DNA of 64,000 nucleotides from Streptomyces sp. 15-116A (GTDB lineage Bacteria > Actinomycetota > Actinomycetes > Streptomycetales > Streptomycetaceae). The notes beneath the pieces were generated by a model that worked only from the letters and a program-made list of their open reading frames with translations, had not been told where the DNA came from and searched no databases. A program made the position numbers and the translations under genes. Where the stretch lies: positions 61,282 through 125,281 of the forward strand of contig NZ_JAOCQE010000001.1 of the NCBI RefSeq assembly GCF_025290915.1, written 5' to 3'. Shown in pieces: positions 17,933 through 26,931 of this stretch (positions are counted from its first letter, which is position 1; each line of letters begins with the position of its first letter).

Positions 17933-20848
17933 TCAGCCGAACCCGGCCACTTTGACCTCGCCTGGAGGGAGCAATAAAGGGTGAGCGAGCAAGTCGAGAA
18001 GCTGCGTGAAAGTCATGGAAATCTGCCAGGATGTGACATCCTGGGTGTTGACTACACTGATGCACGCCTCGATAACTTGCTGGTCTCCTATGACGGCGAG
18101 CACCCCTTCACTATCCAGTGGGATCGAAGGCTCAACGACAGGAATAGTAATATCCTCGACTCGGACCTGATGAACGGGGTGTCTTTCAAGCGCTGCAAGG
18201 AAACGTCGGGCAGGGCCAAGCTCCACCAGGTCCTCTGACAATAGGTGGTCTCGCACATATTCGGCGAGATCAGATTTTTTGACCACATTGAAATCGAGAG
18301 GAGGGAGATTGGGAACCATCCCTGAGAGGTACGCACTGGACAGAACTATTGAGGCCGAGCGTTCCTCGGCTCTCAGGTTGGCAATAGCCGCAGCAAGCAG
18401 TCGGCTAGCCCATGAACTGCCGGGACCCGTGGCCTGGGACATACAGCTAAGGACTCCAAGGGCAGTCAGCAATCGGGCGTCGCGTGCACTCAGCGCATCT
18501 CGTATCGCGTGCTCAATTCGGATACGGGCTTGCTCATGAAGCTGTGCTGCCGAAGCAAAACTATGTGCAGCGTGTTGCAGAATACTGATCCGCGGAGGCC
18601 GTCCGATTAGCGTAGTTGCATAGTCGACTAGCAAATTATGAAAGCGCGGGTGATGGCGACTGAAATCGTCGTCCAAGAGATCGAGCGCGAGCTGCGCTCC
18701 AGGAAGTAGAAGCAGCGTCACTGCATCCCTGGAGTCAAACGAACGTAGCGCGTTGACGAGGTCTCCGCGCAGGTGCGGACGGTGCGTAAAGATACCTGCA
18801 GCGGCCAACAGCCAGGTGTTGCGCCACGAGTAGCTAGCAGCAAGAGATTCGAGTCGCGGGACAATTTCGCCTTCAGGTCCGGAGATTAGCGCTCGGGCAG
18901 CCATATATTCCTGAAGGCTGCGTACCTCAAAGCCGATGAAACCCGCATTCGGAGCAACGAGCAAGACAAGTCGTTCGGTTGCCGCTTCCAGCAGCTTGTC
19001 AGCCAGGATCTCTGCAGCATCCTGGTCCTCGATTTCCTGAAGTAGTCGCTGTTGGATATCTTCTCGAAGTTCGCCATCTTCGATCACCGCATCCAACTCC
19101 TGCGACTTGGCTGCGCTAATCTGTAGCGACAGCCCCACATGCTGGTGCAGCCAATTGATCTGGAGCCTATTGTCTGCAAGGAGCTGTCCGGTTGGGCCCG
19201 GCTTATCCACCTCTCGGGCGTAAATGGTGTTGTAGTAGGCGTCAAAAAGCTCGTAGCGGTTCTGCGGCAGTCGGGCGCGCCGCTCGACTAGCAGAGACAT
19301 GATCGTCACTTGCAGCGGCGAGCGCATTAGGTGAGCAGTACCATCCTCGGATAGCGCTGCTCTGACTCGTTCCAATACAGTGTCACGCATGTCAAGATCA
19401 TCACCGTGGCGCGCGATGGCGAGCCTTTCGGCGTACTGCAGCGCGTCGCTGTCCGCCATGGGCACCAAAGTAAGCGTCTCGTAATCGCCAGAGTAAAACT
19501 CGCCTTTATAACCCTGCGGGCGCGTTGTTGCAATCACGAGGATATCGGCATCGATCTGTCGGGCTTCAAGAAGGAAATCAGATATGCGGGACATCACTTC
19601 CTCGCGCGTGCGGCGGGAAGCTACCTCATCAAGTCCGTCCAAGATCAACAAACACGGCCATGTCCGCAACCAGCGCTTGATGTGGCTACCCGTAACAGGC
19701 ACGGAACTTCGGTGGCCCACCCGGTCGGCCAGAAAGCACATGAGACTGACGTCCTCGCCGCCAAGTAGGGCGTTGGCGTACTGGTTGAGGGCAATGCGAA
19801 TGGGCCACCGGCGACCCTGGGGCGGGTGCAGCCCGATTTCTGCAAACTCACGACGGAGGGAATGCAGAACTGTGCGAGCCTCAGTTGTGAGCAGGTGTTC
19901 TCCTTCTTCATCAAGAAGAGCAACGCGATAAATCTGACAGATCAGCTGCCCGAGCGTACTTTTTCCCTGTCCAGGACCGCCAATTAAGACGACGTTGCGC
20001 GCTTCACTCAAAGCGAATCGCGACGGGCGTAGAACCGTATCGCCACGTTCGAGAATATACGCGGCTACACGGGTAGAGTATGACTTTGGCCCGTCTTGAT
20101 AAATCAGAGCCCGTTCCGTTTCCGGCCGAGTATCACGCTCTCCAAAGGTGGCGCGAAGATCGACCACTACCGGACCGAGTTTAATTTTTTGATTGTCTGC
20201 CTGCGATCCGGCCTGACCTAGGCGTACCCACTGATCAGAAAGGAGTTCCCTGCCGGCATGTGCACGGATCAATTCGGCGGTGTCGGAATCCGCGTCGGGG
20301 ACCGTGGTGAGCAAGCGTGAAAGAACATCACCCGGGGTGATGAAATGCGCGAAGGCCCGACGGACACCTTCGTAGATGTCTAGAAACCGGCAAATCTCGT
20401 CTCCATGCCATAGGGCCCAGCCTTTCAGGGGGATTCTTGACTTGTTGACGTAGGAGGCTATAAGTCGATCAACACGAGCGATTCCACCGGTCTCAGGGAC
20501 GGGCGAGAGAGACACATTAGTCGTAAAGATCAAATACTCTGGCAAGCGACCGCGCTTGGAGTATGCGTAAAGCCACGCTTTGAATTCCGCCTCAATCTGA
20601 CGCTCAAGCCATTCGGCACCAGAGCTACCACCTTTAGGGCGTTGCATAAATTTGGCTTGTATCACCCCATAGCCATCCCAAGACTGGTGCTCGTTGGGGT
20701 AAGGAATCTGACCGGTGAACGTCGCCTCTCGACCGCCGTCTTTGCCATCCCCGAAGACCGAAACACCGGGGCCAAGCACGCACTTGGCCAGTGTCTGAGA
20801 CAGGTGCTCGAACTCTCGCCACCCTAGACGCGTCAGGTCATAGTCCAT
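17933..20848 (-). CDS. Mrr-like nuclease fused to NACHT NTPase (STAND defence protein)
   Basis: A 971-residue protein. The N-terminus (REFEHLSQTLAKCVLGPGVS, then GDGKDGGREATF and GVIQAKFMQ) has the D...E...QxK pattern of Mrr-type PD-(D/E)XK nucleases (about D37/E41/Q64-K66). The NACHT module has Walker A GGPGQGKST (290-298) and Walker B CLLILDGLDEVA (399-410). The C-terminal ~400 residues are helical, HEAT-like. Related bacterial STAND/NACHT proteins recognise phage proteins and unleash DNA cleavage. The ATG at 20848 is chosen because upstream codons give a low-complexity non-homologous extension. The gene is visibly less G/C-rich than its neighbours, suggesting recent transfer. Confidence 0.85.
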   Translation of the reverse strand: MDYDLTRLGWREFEHLSQTLAKCVLGPGVSVFGDGKDGGREATFTGQIPYPNEHQSWDGYGVIQAKFMQRPKGGSSGAEWLERQIEAEFKAWLYAYSKRGRLPEYLIFTTNVSLSPVPETGGIARVDRLIASYVNKSRIPLKGWALWHGDEICRFLDIYEGVRRAFAHFITPGDVLSRLLTTVPDADSDTAELIRAHAGRELLSDQWVRLGQAGSQADNQKIKLGPVVVDLRATFGERDTRPETERALIYQDGPKSYSTRVAAYILERGDTVLRPSRFALSEARNVVLIGGPGQGKSTLGQLICQIYRVALLDEEGEHLLTTEARTVLHSLRREFAEIGLHPPQGRRWPIRIALNQYANALLGGEDVSLMCFLADRVGHRSSVPVTGSHIKRWLRTWPCLLILDGLDEVASRRTREEVMSRISDFLLEARQIDADILVIATTRPQGYKGEFYSGDYETLTLVPMADSDALQYAERLAIARHGDDLDMRDTVLERVRAALSEDGTAHLMRSPLQVTIMSLLVERRARLPQNRYELFDAYYNTIYAREVDKPGPTGQLLADNRLQINWLHQHVGLSLQISAAKSQELDAVIEDGELREDIQQRLLQEIEDQDAAEILADKLLEAATERLVLLVAPNAGFIGFEVRSLQEYMAARALISGPEGEIVPRLESLAASYSWRNTWLLAAAGIFTHRPHLRGDLVNALRSFDSRDAVTLLLLPGAQLALDLLDDDFSRHHPRFHNLLVDYATTLIGRPPRISILQHAAHSFASAAQLHEQARIRIEHAIRDALSARDARLLTALGVLSCMSQATGPGSSWASRLLAAAIANLRAEERSASIVLSSAYLSGMVPNLPPLDFNVVKKSDLAEYVRDHLLSEDLVELGPARRFLAALERHPVHQVRVEDITIPVVEPSIPLDSEGVLAVIGDQQVIEACISVVNTQDVTSWQISMTFTQLLDLLAHPLLLPPGEVKVAGFG

Positions 20849-21115
20849 CGGGTCATCTTGGCACGCCGAGTCCTCAGCCGGGTCGCAGCAGCGAGCTTTT
20901 CCCATCATCCATCTGGGCTGGCCAAAATGCAGGGGGCAGACGGCTTGGAGAGGTCGTCCTGTGCGTGACGCCGCGGGAGCACTCGGACGCCGTACCACTG
21001 AGCTCTTCCAGAGTGGCCACTGATCGGGTGACCGGCCGGCGTCCCGCAACGCACGAAGCCCCCGTGCCGTCGAGAGAGGTGTTCGACGTCTCAACTCATC
21101 AGCGCAGGAAGCTCG

Positions 21116-21472
21116 TTGGTTCCCAGTCCTGCCTCACTCGTCTTGCCTCATGCCCTGGTCGAGCGGGTAACCATGCTCATCGTCACCCGTGAGGGTGACC
21201 GCCGCTGCAAGCTCCGCCCGTCCCAGCGCGCGATGGTGGCACTGGTGCACCTGCGTGAGCACATCACCCTGGCAAAGATCGCCGCCTGGTTCGGAATCAG
21301 CGAATCCACCGCCCACGCCTACACCACCGCGGTCATCCACCTGCTCGCCGAACGCGAACCGGGCCTGCTGAAAGTCCTGCGCGAGGCCGACCCCGACTTC
21401 GTGCCGCTGGACGGCACCCTCGCCGAGTGCGACCGGGTCGGCGACTCACGCGAGGACTACTCCCCCTGTGAG
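21116..21472 (+). pseudogene. IS5-family transposase, truncated N-terminal part
   Basis: The frame encodes an HTH_Tnp-like region ([20 protein letters not shown], then [20 protein letters not shown]) and the beginning of the DDE domain ([20 protein letters not shown]), then loses similarity at about 21472. The catalytic core is absent. It is one of several IS fragments stacked at 21.1-22.4 kb. Confidence 0.7.
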
Positions 21473-21689
21473 GATGGTGGCCGTGTCGCTCCGGCCACGG
21501 CTTGACTCGTACTCTCACTGGCCGCTTGTGCCTTGTGTTTGATCTGTCAGCCCGGCCGGAGCGACACGTACCGGTACCGGGCCGACGGAGCGTGTCCCGA
21601 TAGGGGCCTTGTCCTCGAAGTCACCGTCACAGTTCTGACCGCTTCACCGACCGGCGCTGACTATCGGTACGTCGTCGAACAGGAGCACT

Positions 21690-22066
21690 GTGACCACCCT
21701 CGGCATGCCTGCTGCCTTTCCTGCCGTTCACGCTGTCGAGGCCGCGGCTAGGCCGCGCGAAGAGGCGCTCGGCGTCGATACCCACAAGGACGTGCACGTC
21801 GCCGCCGTCGTTGACCACCTTGGCAGGCTGCTGAGCAGCGGGGAGTTCCCGGCCACGGCGGCCGGCTACCGCCATCTTCTCCATTGGGCACGCCCATGCG
21901 GAACAGTGCTGCGGGCTGGCGTGGAGTGCACTGGCTCCTATGGGGCGGGCCTGGCCCGCTACCTCGCGACCCGACAGATTCCGGTCGTGGAGGTTAACCA
22001 GCCCGACCGGTCCACCCGGCGCCGCCGCGGCAAGACCGACACCGCCGACGCTGAAGCCACCGCCCG
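21690..22066 (+). pseudogene. IS110-family transposase, N-terminal fragment (plus strand)
   Basis: A GTG at 21690 starts an IS110 DEDD domain: EEALGVDTHKDVHVAAVVDH, then GVECTGSYGAGLARYL and EVNQPDRSTRRRRGKTDTAD. It is a different subgroup from the three larger copies, but its upstream sequence near 21595-21615 matches theirs. The frame runs into antisense IS5 sequence at about 22067, so the C-terminus is lost. Confidence 0.75.
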
Positions 22067-22067
22067 G

Positions 22068-22204
22068 ATGTCGGCGAGCGCCGTTCGGTCGGGAACACGC
22101 AACCGCCCGGGATGGCGACGGCGCCGCTCGGGAGCGGGCGGCAGCAACGGGGCCGCCCGCTCCCACGGGTCGTCAGGAACAAGATCAGCGCGCACCAGGG
22201 ACAC
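22068..22204 (-). pseudogene. IS5-family transposase, N-terminal fragment
   Basis: The minus strand from GTG 22204 reads SLVRADLVPDDPWERAAPLL, then PPAPERRRRHPGRLRVPDR. This is the conserved start of streptomycete IS5-type transposases (DDPW..APLLPP). It is cut off after about 45 residues at the junction with the IS110 fragment. Confidence 0.65.
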
Positions 22205-22257
22205 CTTGCCGACCAAGATCGTCGAGCACAAGACTCGCGACTGAACTCATTCTGAAA

Positions 22258-22350
22258 CGATCAGTTAACCAGGTTGAAGACCTCTCGGGCGGCATATCGC
22301 TTGAGGCATCGGATGATCTCATGCCGGGTCCCGCCCTCCCGGGTGCGGCG
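22258..22350 (-). pseudogene. IS110 transposase C-terminal relic
   Basis: About 90 bp nearly identical to the C-terminal end of the three IS110 copies (EVFNLV and KRYAA region on the minus strand). Its orientation is opposite to the N-terminal fragment at 21690, so they are not halves of one element. Confidence 0.7.
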
Positions 22351-22402
22351 CCGCACCAGCTCAGATCGGGGATGCGGTTGTTTGGCGACGGCGGGTGAGT
22401 CC

Positions 22403-24403
22403 TCACCGCAGTTCCCACGCTTGCAGCCAACCGCCGCTGGTGGAGACGAACATCATGCGCTCCTGAACGGCGGGTTGCCCACGGCCTTCTTCGCTCCATC
22501 GCACTGGCAGCTGGGCCGCAGTCCGGTGGGTGCGCGGATCCCACGCGTGCAGGACCCCAGTACGGTCACTGGCCCAGATGCGATCACCCGCCATGAACGG
22601 CCTGGTGGTGAAGGCGCCGCCTGCGCTCTTGCGCCACAACTCTCGGCCGGAGAGGGGATCGAGAACTACTAGCCGCCCGGGGTCGAATGCGGCGATGTAG
22701 ACGGCGTCGTCGGCGACCAAGGGGGCCGTACTGATGCGTCGGGCGACCTGAGTGTCCCACAGCAGGTGCCCACTTTGCGCGTCCCAGGCCAGCGCCCGGC
22801 CGCACCGCGTAGTCAGATGAACTGTCGTGCCTGCGTGCACCGGGGCGGCTGCCGCTTCACCCGTAAGTTCTTGGTGCCATCGAAGCGTTCCACTGGCGCG
22901 GTCGAGGGCGACGAGCTGCCGCTCGCCATCCGGCGTGTCGAGAAAGGCCATGAGAACTCGATCGCCGGCACTCCAGTGCGCGACGGCGCACGAGCCGCTC
23001 GACCAGCTCCACACCGTATGCCCGCTCAACGCATCGAATGCAGCAAAGACCTGCTGCCCGCATGCGGGTGCCGATGGGGTATTCATGAGCGCGAACACCA
23101 TGCTGCCATGGGCCTGGGGCGCAGCAGTGACGTGGTGTTTCCCAGCGCCGGACCAGAGCACCGCCTTTGAGGCGACGTTGTAGGCACTCAGCCCGGTCAT
23201 GGGGTGCGCAGCAAATAGCAACCCGTTCGATGCCGTGGCCAGGCCGTCCTGCATGCGCAGGCGCAGCGGCGCACTGCGTTGGCCGGAACGCAGATCCCAT
23301 GCCCGGGCATGGCCCAGTGGGTCCGAGGCGAAGCACGCTCCGCCTGCGATCACCGGGCTGTGTCCGCCGCCGGTCTTCTTGCCCCAGCGCTGGCGGCCAG
23401 AGTCTGCATCGAAGGCAAGTGTCCAGCAGCCGTCGACGACCACGACGGTGTCATCATGCACCTGGGGCTGGTGTGCTGCCCCAGACAACAGACGAGTCTT
23501 CCACCGCAACCTGGGGCGTGCACAACGTCGGCTCGGCCGTGGCGTTCGGGCTGCCGCAGGGGCTAGGTCAGCATCAGCGAGGGAAGGCAGGTGCGCTGGG
23601 GCGAAACAGCCAAGTCCCTGAAGGTCAGCGTGCAACCGCGAGATATCGACCACGGCGCCGCTTGGAGCGTAGACACCCACTCGCTCCGCGAGATGGGCGA
23701 ACAGGGTGTGCGCCGCGTCATTGCCGCGCTGTGGCGTCACGGCCCGCAGTCGTTCGACGCTGTACGTCCGGTCCGTACAGTCGGCGCCTTCCAGGCGCAT
23801 CTCGATCAAATGCAGGGCCGACAGCAGCCGCCAGGTCTCCCGTGACGCCTGTGTCGACGGCTCGGAGATCAGAGAAGCAACGATGGCTTCTACCTGGGTC
23901 AGCCGGTTGCGAACCGCTGCCTGCACACCGCCCGGACGGCGCAGCCGATCCTGGAACTCCGTCCAACTGCCCGCCGCAGCGGCCGCCTCGGCGAGCGCTT
24001 TGAGCTGCTGGGCAGGAATACAAGAGGGCACCACGGCCAAGGCGAGTTTCCAGCGGCCGCTGTCCACCAACGTCCGCTTGGCACGCGCGACGTGCAGGAA
24101 GTCGCCGATGAGCTTGACAGAGTCCGCCTCGCTCGGCACCAGCTTCGGCTGCCGGCGCACCCCAATAGACACGGCAACTTCCGTTTTGTTCGGTGCTGTC
24201 CCAACAACAACGATGTCGTCCACACGGCTGACGGAGCGCGCCTGGAATCGGATCCGGACCGGTGTCACGGCGTCCCCCAGGCCGGGCACCGGGGTTCCCG
24301 TCAGCAGATGCGACAACAGCACCGCTCCGTAGCGGTGTTCCAGGACTGTCCCCCCCTCCGCCGGTGGAGTAGGGGCCCGCGCCGACTGGCTCCGGCGATC
24401 CAT
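22403..24403 (-). CDS. PQQ-type beta-propeller protein with N-terminal effector-like domain
   Basis: About 666 residues from ATG 24403 (ATG 24451 is an alternative; neither has a strong RBS). The first ~270 residues (LEHRYGAVLLSHLLTG, VSRVDDIVVVG, VAVSIGVRRQPKLVP) resemble the folded N-terminal domains that precede STAND NTPases in actinobacteria. A D..[E]..xVRR pattern is weakly reminiscent of PD-(D/E)XK nucleases, but the catalytic Lys is not clear. The C-terminal ~380 residues are a PQQ-like propeller with repeated AxDxxSGxxxW units (FDADSGRQRWG, FDALSGHTVWS, LDRASGTLRWH, WDAQSGHLLWD, LDPLSGRELWR). There is no signal peptide and no P-loop. It may be a sensor/effector protein of the defence island; the function is not known. 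Confidence 0.65.
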   Translation of the reverse strand: MDRRSQSARAPTPPAEGGTVLEHRYGAVLLSHLLTGTPVPGLGDAVTPVRIRFQARSVSRVDDIVVVGTAPNKTEVAVSIGVRRQPKLVPSEADSVKLIGDFLHVARAKRTLVDSGRWKLALAVVPSCIPAQQLKALAEAAAAAGSWTEFQDRLRRPGGVQAAVRNRLTQVEAIVASLISEPSTQASRETWRLLSALHLIEMRLEGADCTDRTYSVERLRAVTPQRGNDAAHTLFAHLAERVGVYAPSGAVVDISRLHADLQGLGCFAPAHLPSLADADLAPAAARTPRPSRRCARPRLRWKTRLLSGAAHQPQVHDDTVVVVDGCWTLAFDADSGRQRWGKKTGGGHSPVIAGGACFASDPLGHARAWDLRSGQRSAPLRLRMQDGLATASNGLLFAAHPMTGLSAYNVASKAVLWSGAGKHHVTAAPQAHGSMVFALMNTPSAPACGQQVFAAFDALSGHTVWSWSSGSCAVAHWSAGDRVLMAFLDTPDGERQLVALDRASGTLRWHQELTGEAAAAPVHAGTTVHLTTRCGRALAWDAQSGHLLWDTQVARRISTAPLVADDAVYIAAFDPGRLVVLDPLSGRELWRKSAGGAFTTRPFMAGDRIWASDRTGVLHAWDPRTHRTAAQLPVRWSEEGRGQPAVQERMMFVSTSGGWLQAWELR

Positions 24404-24649
24404 CTTCCTTCGCCCCGGCGCGCTGGACGGGCATTGCGGCCTGGTTGCCATTATGACGACCGTGGGACACAGCCCTCCCTGACGTGATCGGCGCCCGGCG
24501 CACCGGTGCCTGGCCCGGTTGGGGGTGGTGGCTCGGCACGCGCGAACACAGCGGGTGCGTGAAGCCACAAGATGGTCGTGCCGCTGGTGCACTACCCCAC
24601 CGGGATAACGCGCCACTAGCCGCTCGGTTACCGAGCTCTCCGGGCCGAC

Positions 24650-24850
24650 CGCGATGATCCACCCAAGAACTCCTGCCGAAACGGACCCGGCCCGCGTCGG
24701 CCCGATCCTCGCACTGCCTACTGCGACCATGCACCGTATCCTCACCCGGCACGGACGGAACCAGCTCGCCGGGCAGGTCATCTGCCGCCGTTGACGCGTC
24801 CGATCCGGCGAACTGGTCCACGTCGACGTCAAGAAGCCCGGACACAAGGG
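24650..24850 (+). pseudogene. IS481-family transposase relic
   Basis: The plus strand reads RVGPILALPTATMHRILTRH, then GRNQLAG, a TGA, and RVRSGELVHVDVKKPG in the same frame. This corresponds to the HTH-to-DDE junction of IS481 transposases (the xELVHxDVKKxG motif). It is only about 200 bp with an internal stop, so it is a remnant. Confidence 0.65.
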
Positions 24851-25016
24851 CTCAGGTCAACCTGGACCATCGTTCGCATGTCCGGCGGCCCAGCCCGCGT
24901 GATCCCTGTGCTTTTCCAGCAGTAGACGCAGCACTTCCGGCGCACGTGTCCCTAGGGGCTGTCCCGCAATGATCTTGGCTCTGAGTACGGAGCAGCCTGA
25001 AGAGCCGGTGAGGTGC

Positions 25017-25565
25017 TCAGGTGGTTCGTGAGGTGTTCAGGGACCGGGCGTAGTCGGCGAGTGTGCGGAAGTCGTTCTCCCGTAGGCCGATCCGCGGGTT
25101 GACGTGGTGGAGGAGCCCGGGGCCTTGATGGTGGGCGGTCACGTACGTCTGATCCAGCTCGCTCTACTCGTCGTCCACCCAGGCGAAAGGACGGCCGCCT
25201 GCGTAGTCCACCAGCGGTCCGGTCTTCCAGTGGACTCCATCACGGCGTTCCTGGAGCAGGACGTCGCCGAAGTCCACGAAGGGAAATTCCGGAAGGCCGA
25301 GGACCGGTGCGATCCACCGGTTGGCGTCGTCCATCCATGTGGTGGCCCAGTACAGTTCGAAGCCGAGCTGGAGCAGGGTTCGTCCGTGCTCTGGGTTGAG
25401 CCAGACACGCAGGGGGCGTCGTCGGGAGGAGGGGCCCCTGTCGTCCTCATGGGCATCGTTTCGGGGGACTCTGAGTGTGGTGTAGCCGTCGGGGCGCCTC
25501 TCCGGCTTGGCCGCGTAGGGGTTGAGCGGCCCGTCCACGTCGAGGAACAGCAGTGGTCGGTTCAC
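25017..25565 (-). pseudogene. HAD-superfamily hydrolase-like protein with in-frame TAG
   Basis: From GTG 25565 the protein begins VNRPLLFLDVDGPLNPY. The LDVDG motif is the HAD nucleophile loop, followed by LNPEHGRTLLQLGFELYWAT and WMDDANRWIAPVLGLP. The frame meets TAG at 25164-25166 (after WVDDE), but the same frame continues with SELDQTYVTAHHQGPGLLHH and GLRENDFRTLADYA to a TGA at 25017-25019. That tail fits the normal C-terminus of these actinobacterial HAD proteins, so the TAG is a single nonsense mutation. The gene sits inside an IS-like element, opposite the transposase. Confidence 0.7.
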
Positions 25566-25658
25566 GGTTTCCCCCGGTCTTGCGCCCTGTGGACTGCCCC
25601 GATCAGCGTAACTGTGGGATTGTCTCGTCGTTGGGCCGGTCTGAGTGATGATCATGAT

Positions 25659-26429
25659 GTGGCGAGGGTGATCACGGCATCGGAGCCGTCCTGGATAGCC
25701 CTGTTCGCGGGGCTGAGCCCACGCAGTTTCGGCAAGCTGCTGACCACGCTGCGGCGCGATGGAGCAGACGTGGTCCACCGAGGCCGGCCATGGAGTCTGC
25801 CGCTGGAGGACCGGGTGTTGCTGGTCACGACCTACTGGCGCACCAATCTGACGTTGCGGCAGCTCGCTCCGCTGTTCGGCGTCTCGAAGTCGACGGCCGG
25901 CCGAGTCATCAACCACCTCGGACCCCTACTCGCACTCCAGCCCCGCAAGCGGTTCGCCAAGGACACCGTGCTCATCGTGGACGGCACCCTGGTCCCCACC
26001 CGCGACCACACCATCGCCGAGCGGTCGAAGAACTACCGGTACTCCACCAACCACCAGGTCGTCATCGATGCCGACACCCGGCTGGTCGTCGTGGTCGGCC
26101 GGCCGCTCGCCGGGAACCGCAACGACTGCAAGGCATGGGAGGAGTCCGGCGCCAAGGACGCCGTCGGCAACACGGTCACGATCGCCGACGGCGGCTACCC
26201 GGGCACCGGACTGGTCATCCCGCACCGCCGCAAGCGCGACCAGGGCGGCCTCCCGGACTGGAAAGAGGAACACAACAAGTCCCACAAGCAGGTCCGAGCC
26301 CGCGTCGAGCACGTCTTCGCCCGCATGAAGACCTGGTAGATCCTCCGCGACTGCCGCCTCAAAGGCGACGGCGTCCACCACGCCATGCTCGGCATCGCCC
26401 GGATGCACAACCTCGTTCTCGCTGGTTAG
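25659..26429 (+). pseudogene. IS5-family transposase (DDE_Tnp_4) with in-frame TAG
   Basis: From GTG 25659 the protein reads VARVITASEPSWIALFAGLS, an HTH region (LTLRQLAPLFGVSKSTAGRV) and a DDE domain (VDGTLVPTRDHT, ADGGYPGTGLVIP, RVEHVFARMKTW). A TAG at 26337-26339 follows MKTW. The same frame continues ILRDCRLKGDGVHHAMLGIA to a stop at 26427-26429, the normal family C-terminus, where Lys (AAG) is expected at the TAG. Only ~30 residues after the last acidic residue are lost, so partial activity is conceivable. Confidence 0.82.
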
Positions 26430-26492
26430 GCAAGCGGGCCGCACCGCGGCCACCATACCCGAGGCGACTTCAAGATCTTTGCGGGACAGCCC

Positions 26493-26875
26493 TTAGCGGG
26501 CGCGTCTACCGCTGCCCGAGGTGCGCGGCCTCGGGCAGCCGGCTTCAGTCCCGGCCTTGCCTCGCAGCGCTTGATGACGCTGCAGAGCCACCACCCGGAG
26601 CCATTCCCTCAGCTCATCCTGGTCTGCGCCACGAGTCTGGTTGGCATGGCAATTAGGGCAGGGGGCAATCATGGCGCTCAGGTAGTCGCGTCCACCTGCC
26701 GCATAGTTGTCGATGTGGTCGACTTTGAGGAGCGGTTCTCCCGTCGTCGTGCGATACGGCAGATCCGGCAGAAGACAGTCCGGATTCTCACAACGGCCTT
26801 CGCTGTGCTGAGAACTGCCCGTCTCGCGCCGTCGTCCTGTTCGCGGCACTCTGGCCTTGACCGCGGAGTCCTTGG
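26493..26875 (-). pseudogene. HNH endonuclease remnant joined to an IS110 scrap
   Basis: The minus strand carries a McrA-like HNH motif: CENPDCLLPDLPY, LLKVDHIDNYAAGGRD and MIAPCPNCHANQTRG. Its upstream end is a 22-bp stretch (26854-26875) identical to all IS110 copies (AKDSAVKA in frame). Its downstream end meets the right inverted repeat of the IS5-type element at 26492. The gene has therefore been cut on both sides and is probably not functional, although the zinc/HNH core itself is complete. Confidence 0.6.
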
Positions 26876-26931
26876 CCTCGGTCGTCACAACCCGATGCTG
26901 GACACCCTCCCCCACATACGGAACTACTCGT

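Larger units (their letters stand above)
24956..26492. mobile_element. IS5-type element with 22-bp terminal inverted repeats and a passenger gene
   Basis: Terminal inverted repeats at 24956-24977 and 26471-26492 match in 21 of 22 positions. Flanks CTAG and TTAG may be a 4-bp target duplication with one change. Inside are a transposase (plus) and, unusually, a HAD-like gene (minus) filling the left ~600 bp. The element is 1.54 kb, longer than a transposase-only IS of this type needs. Confidence 0.75.
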
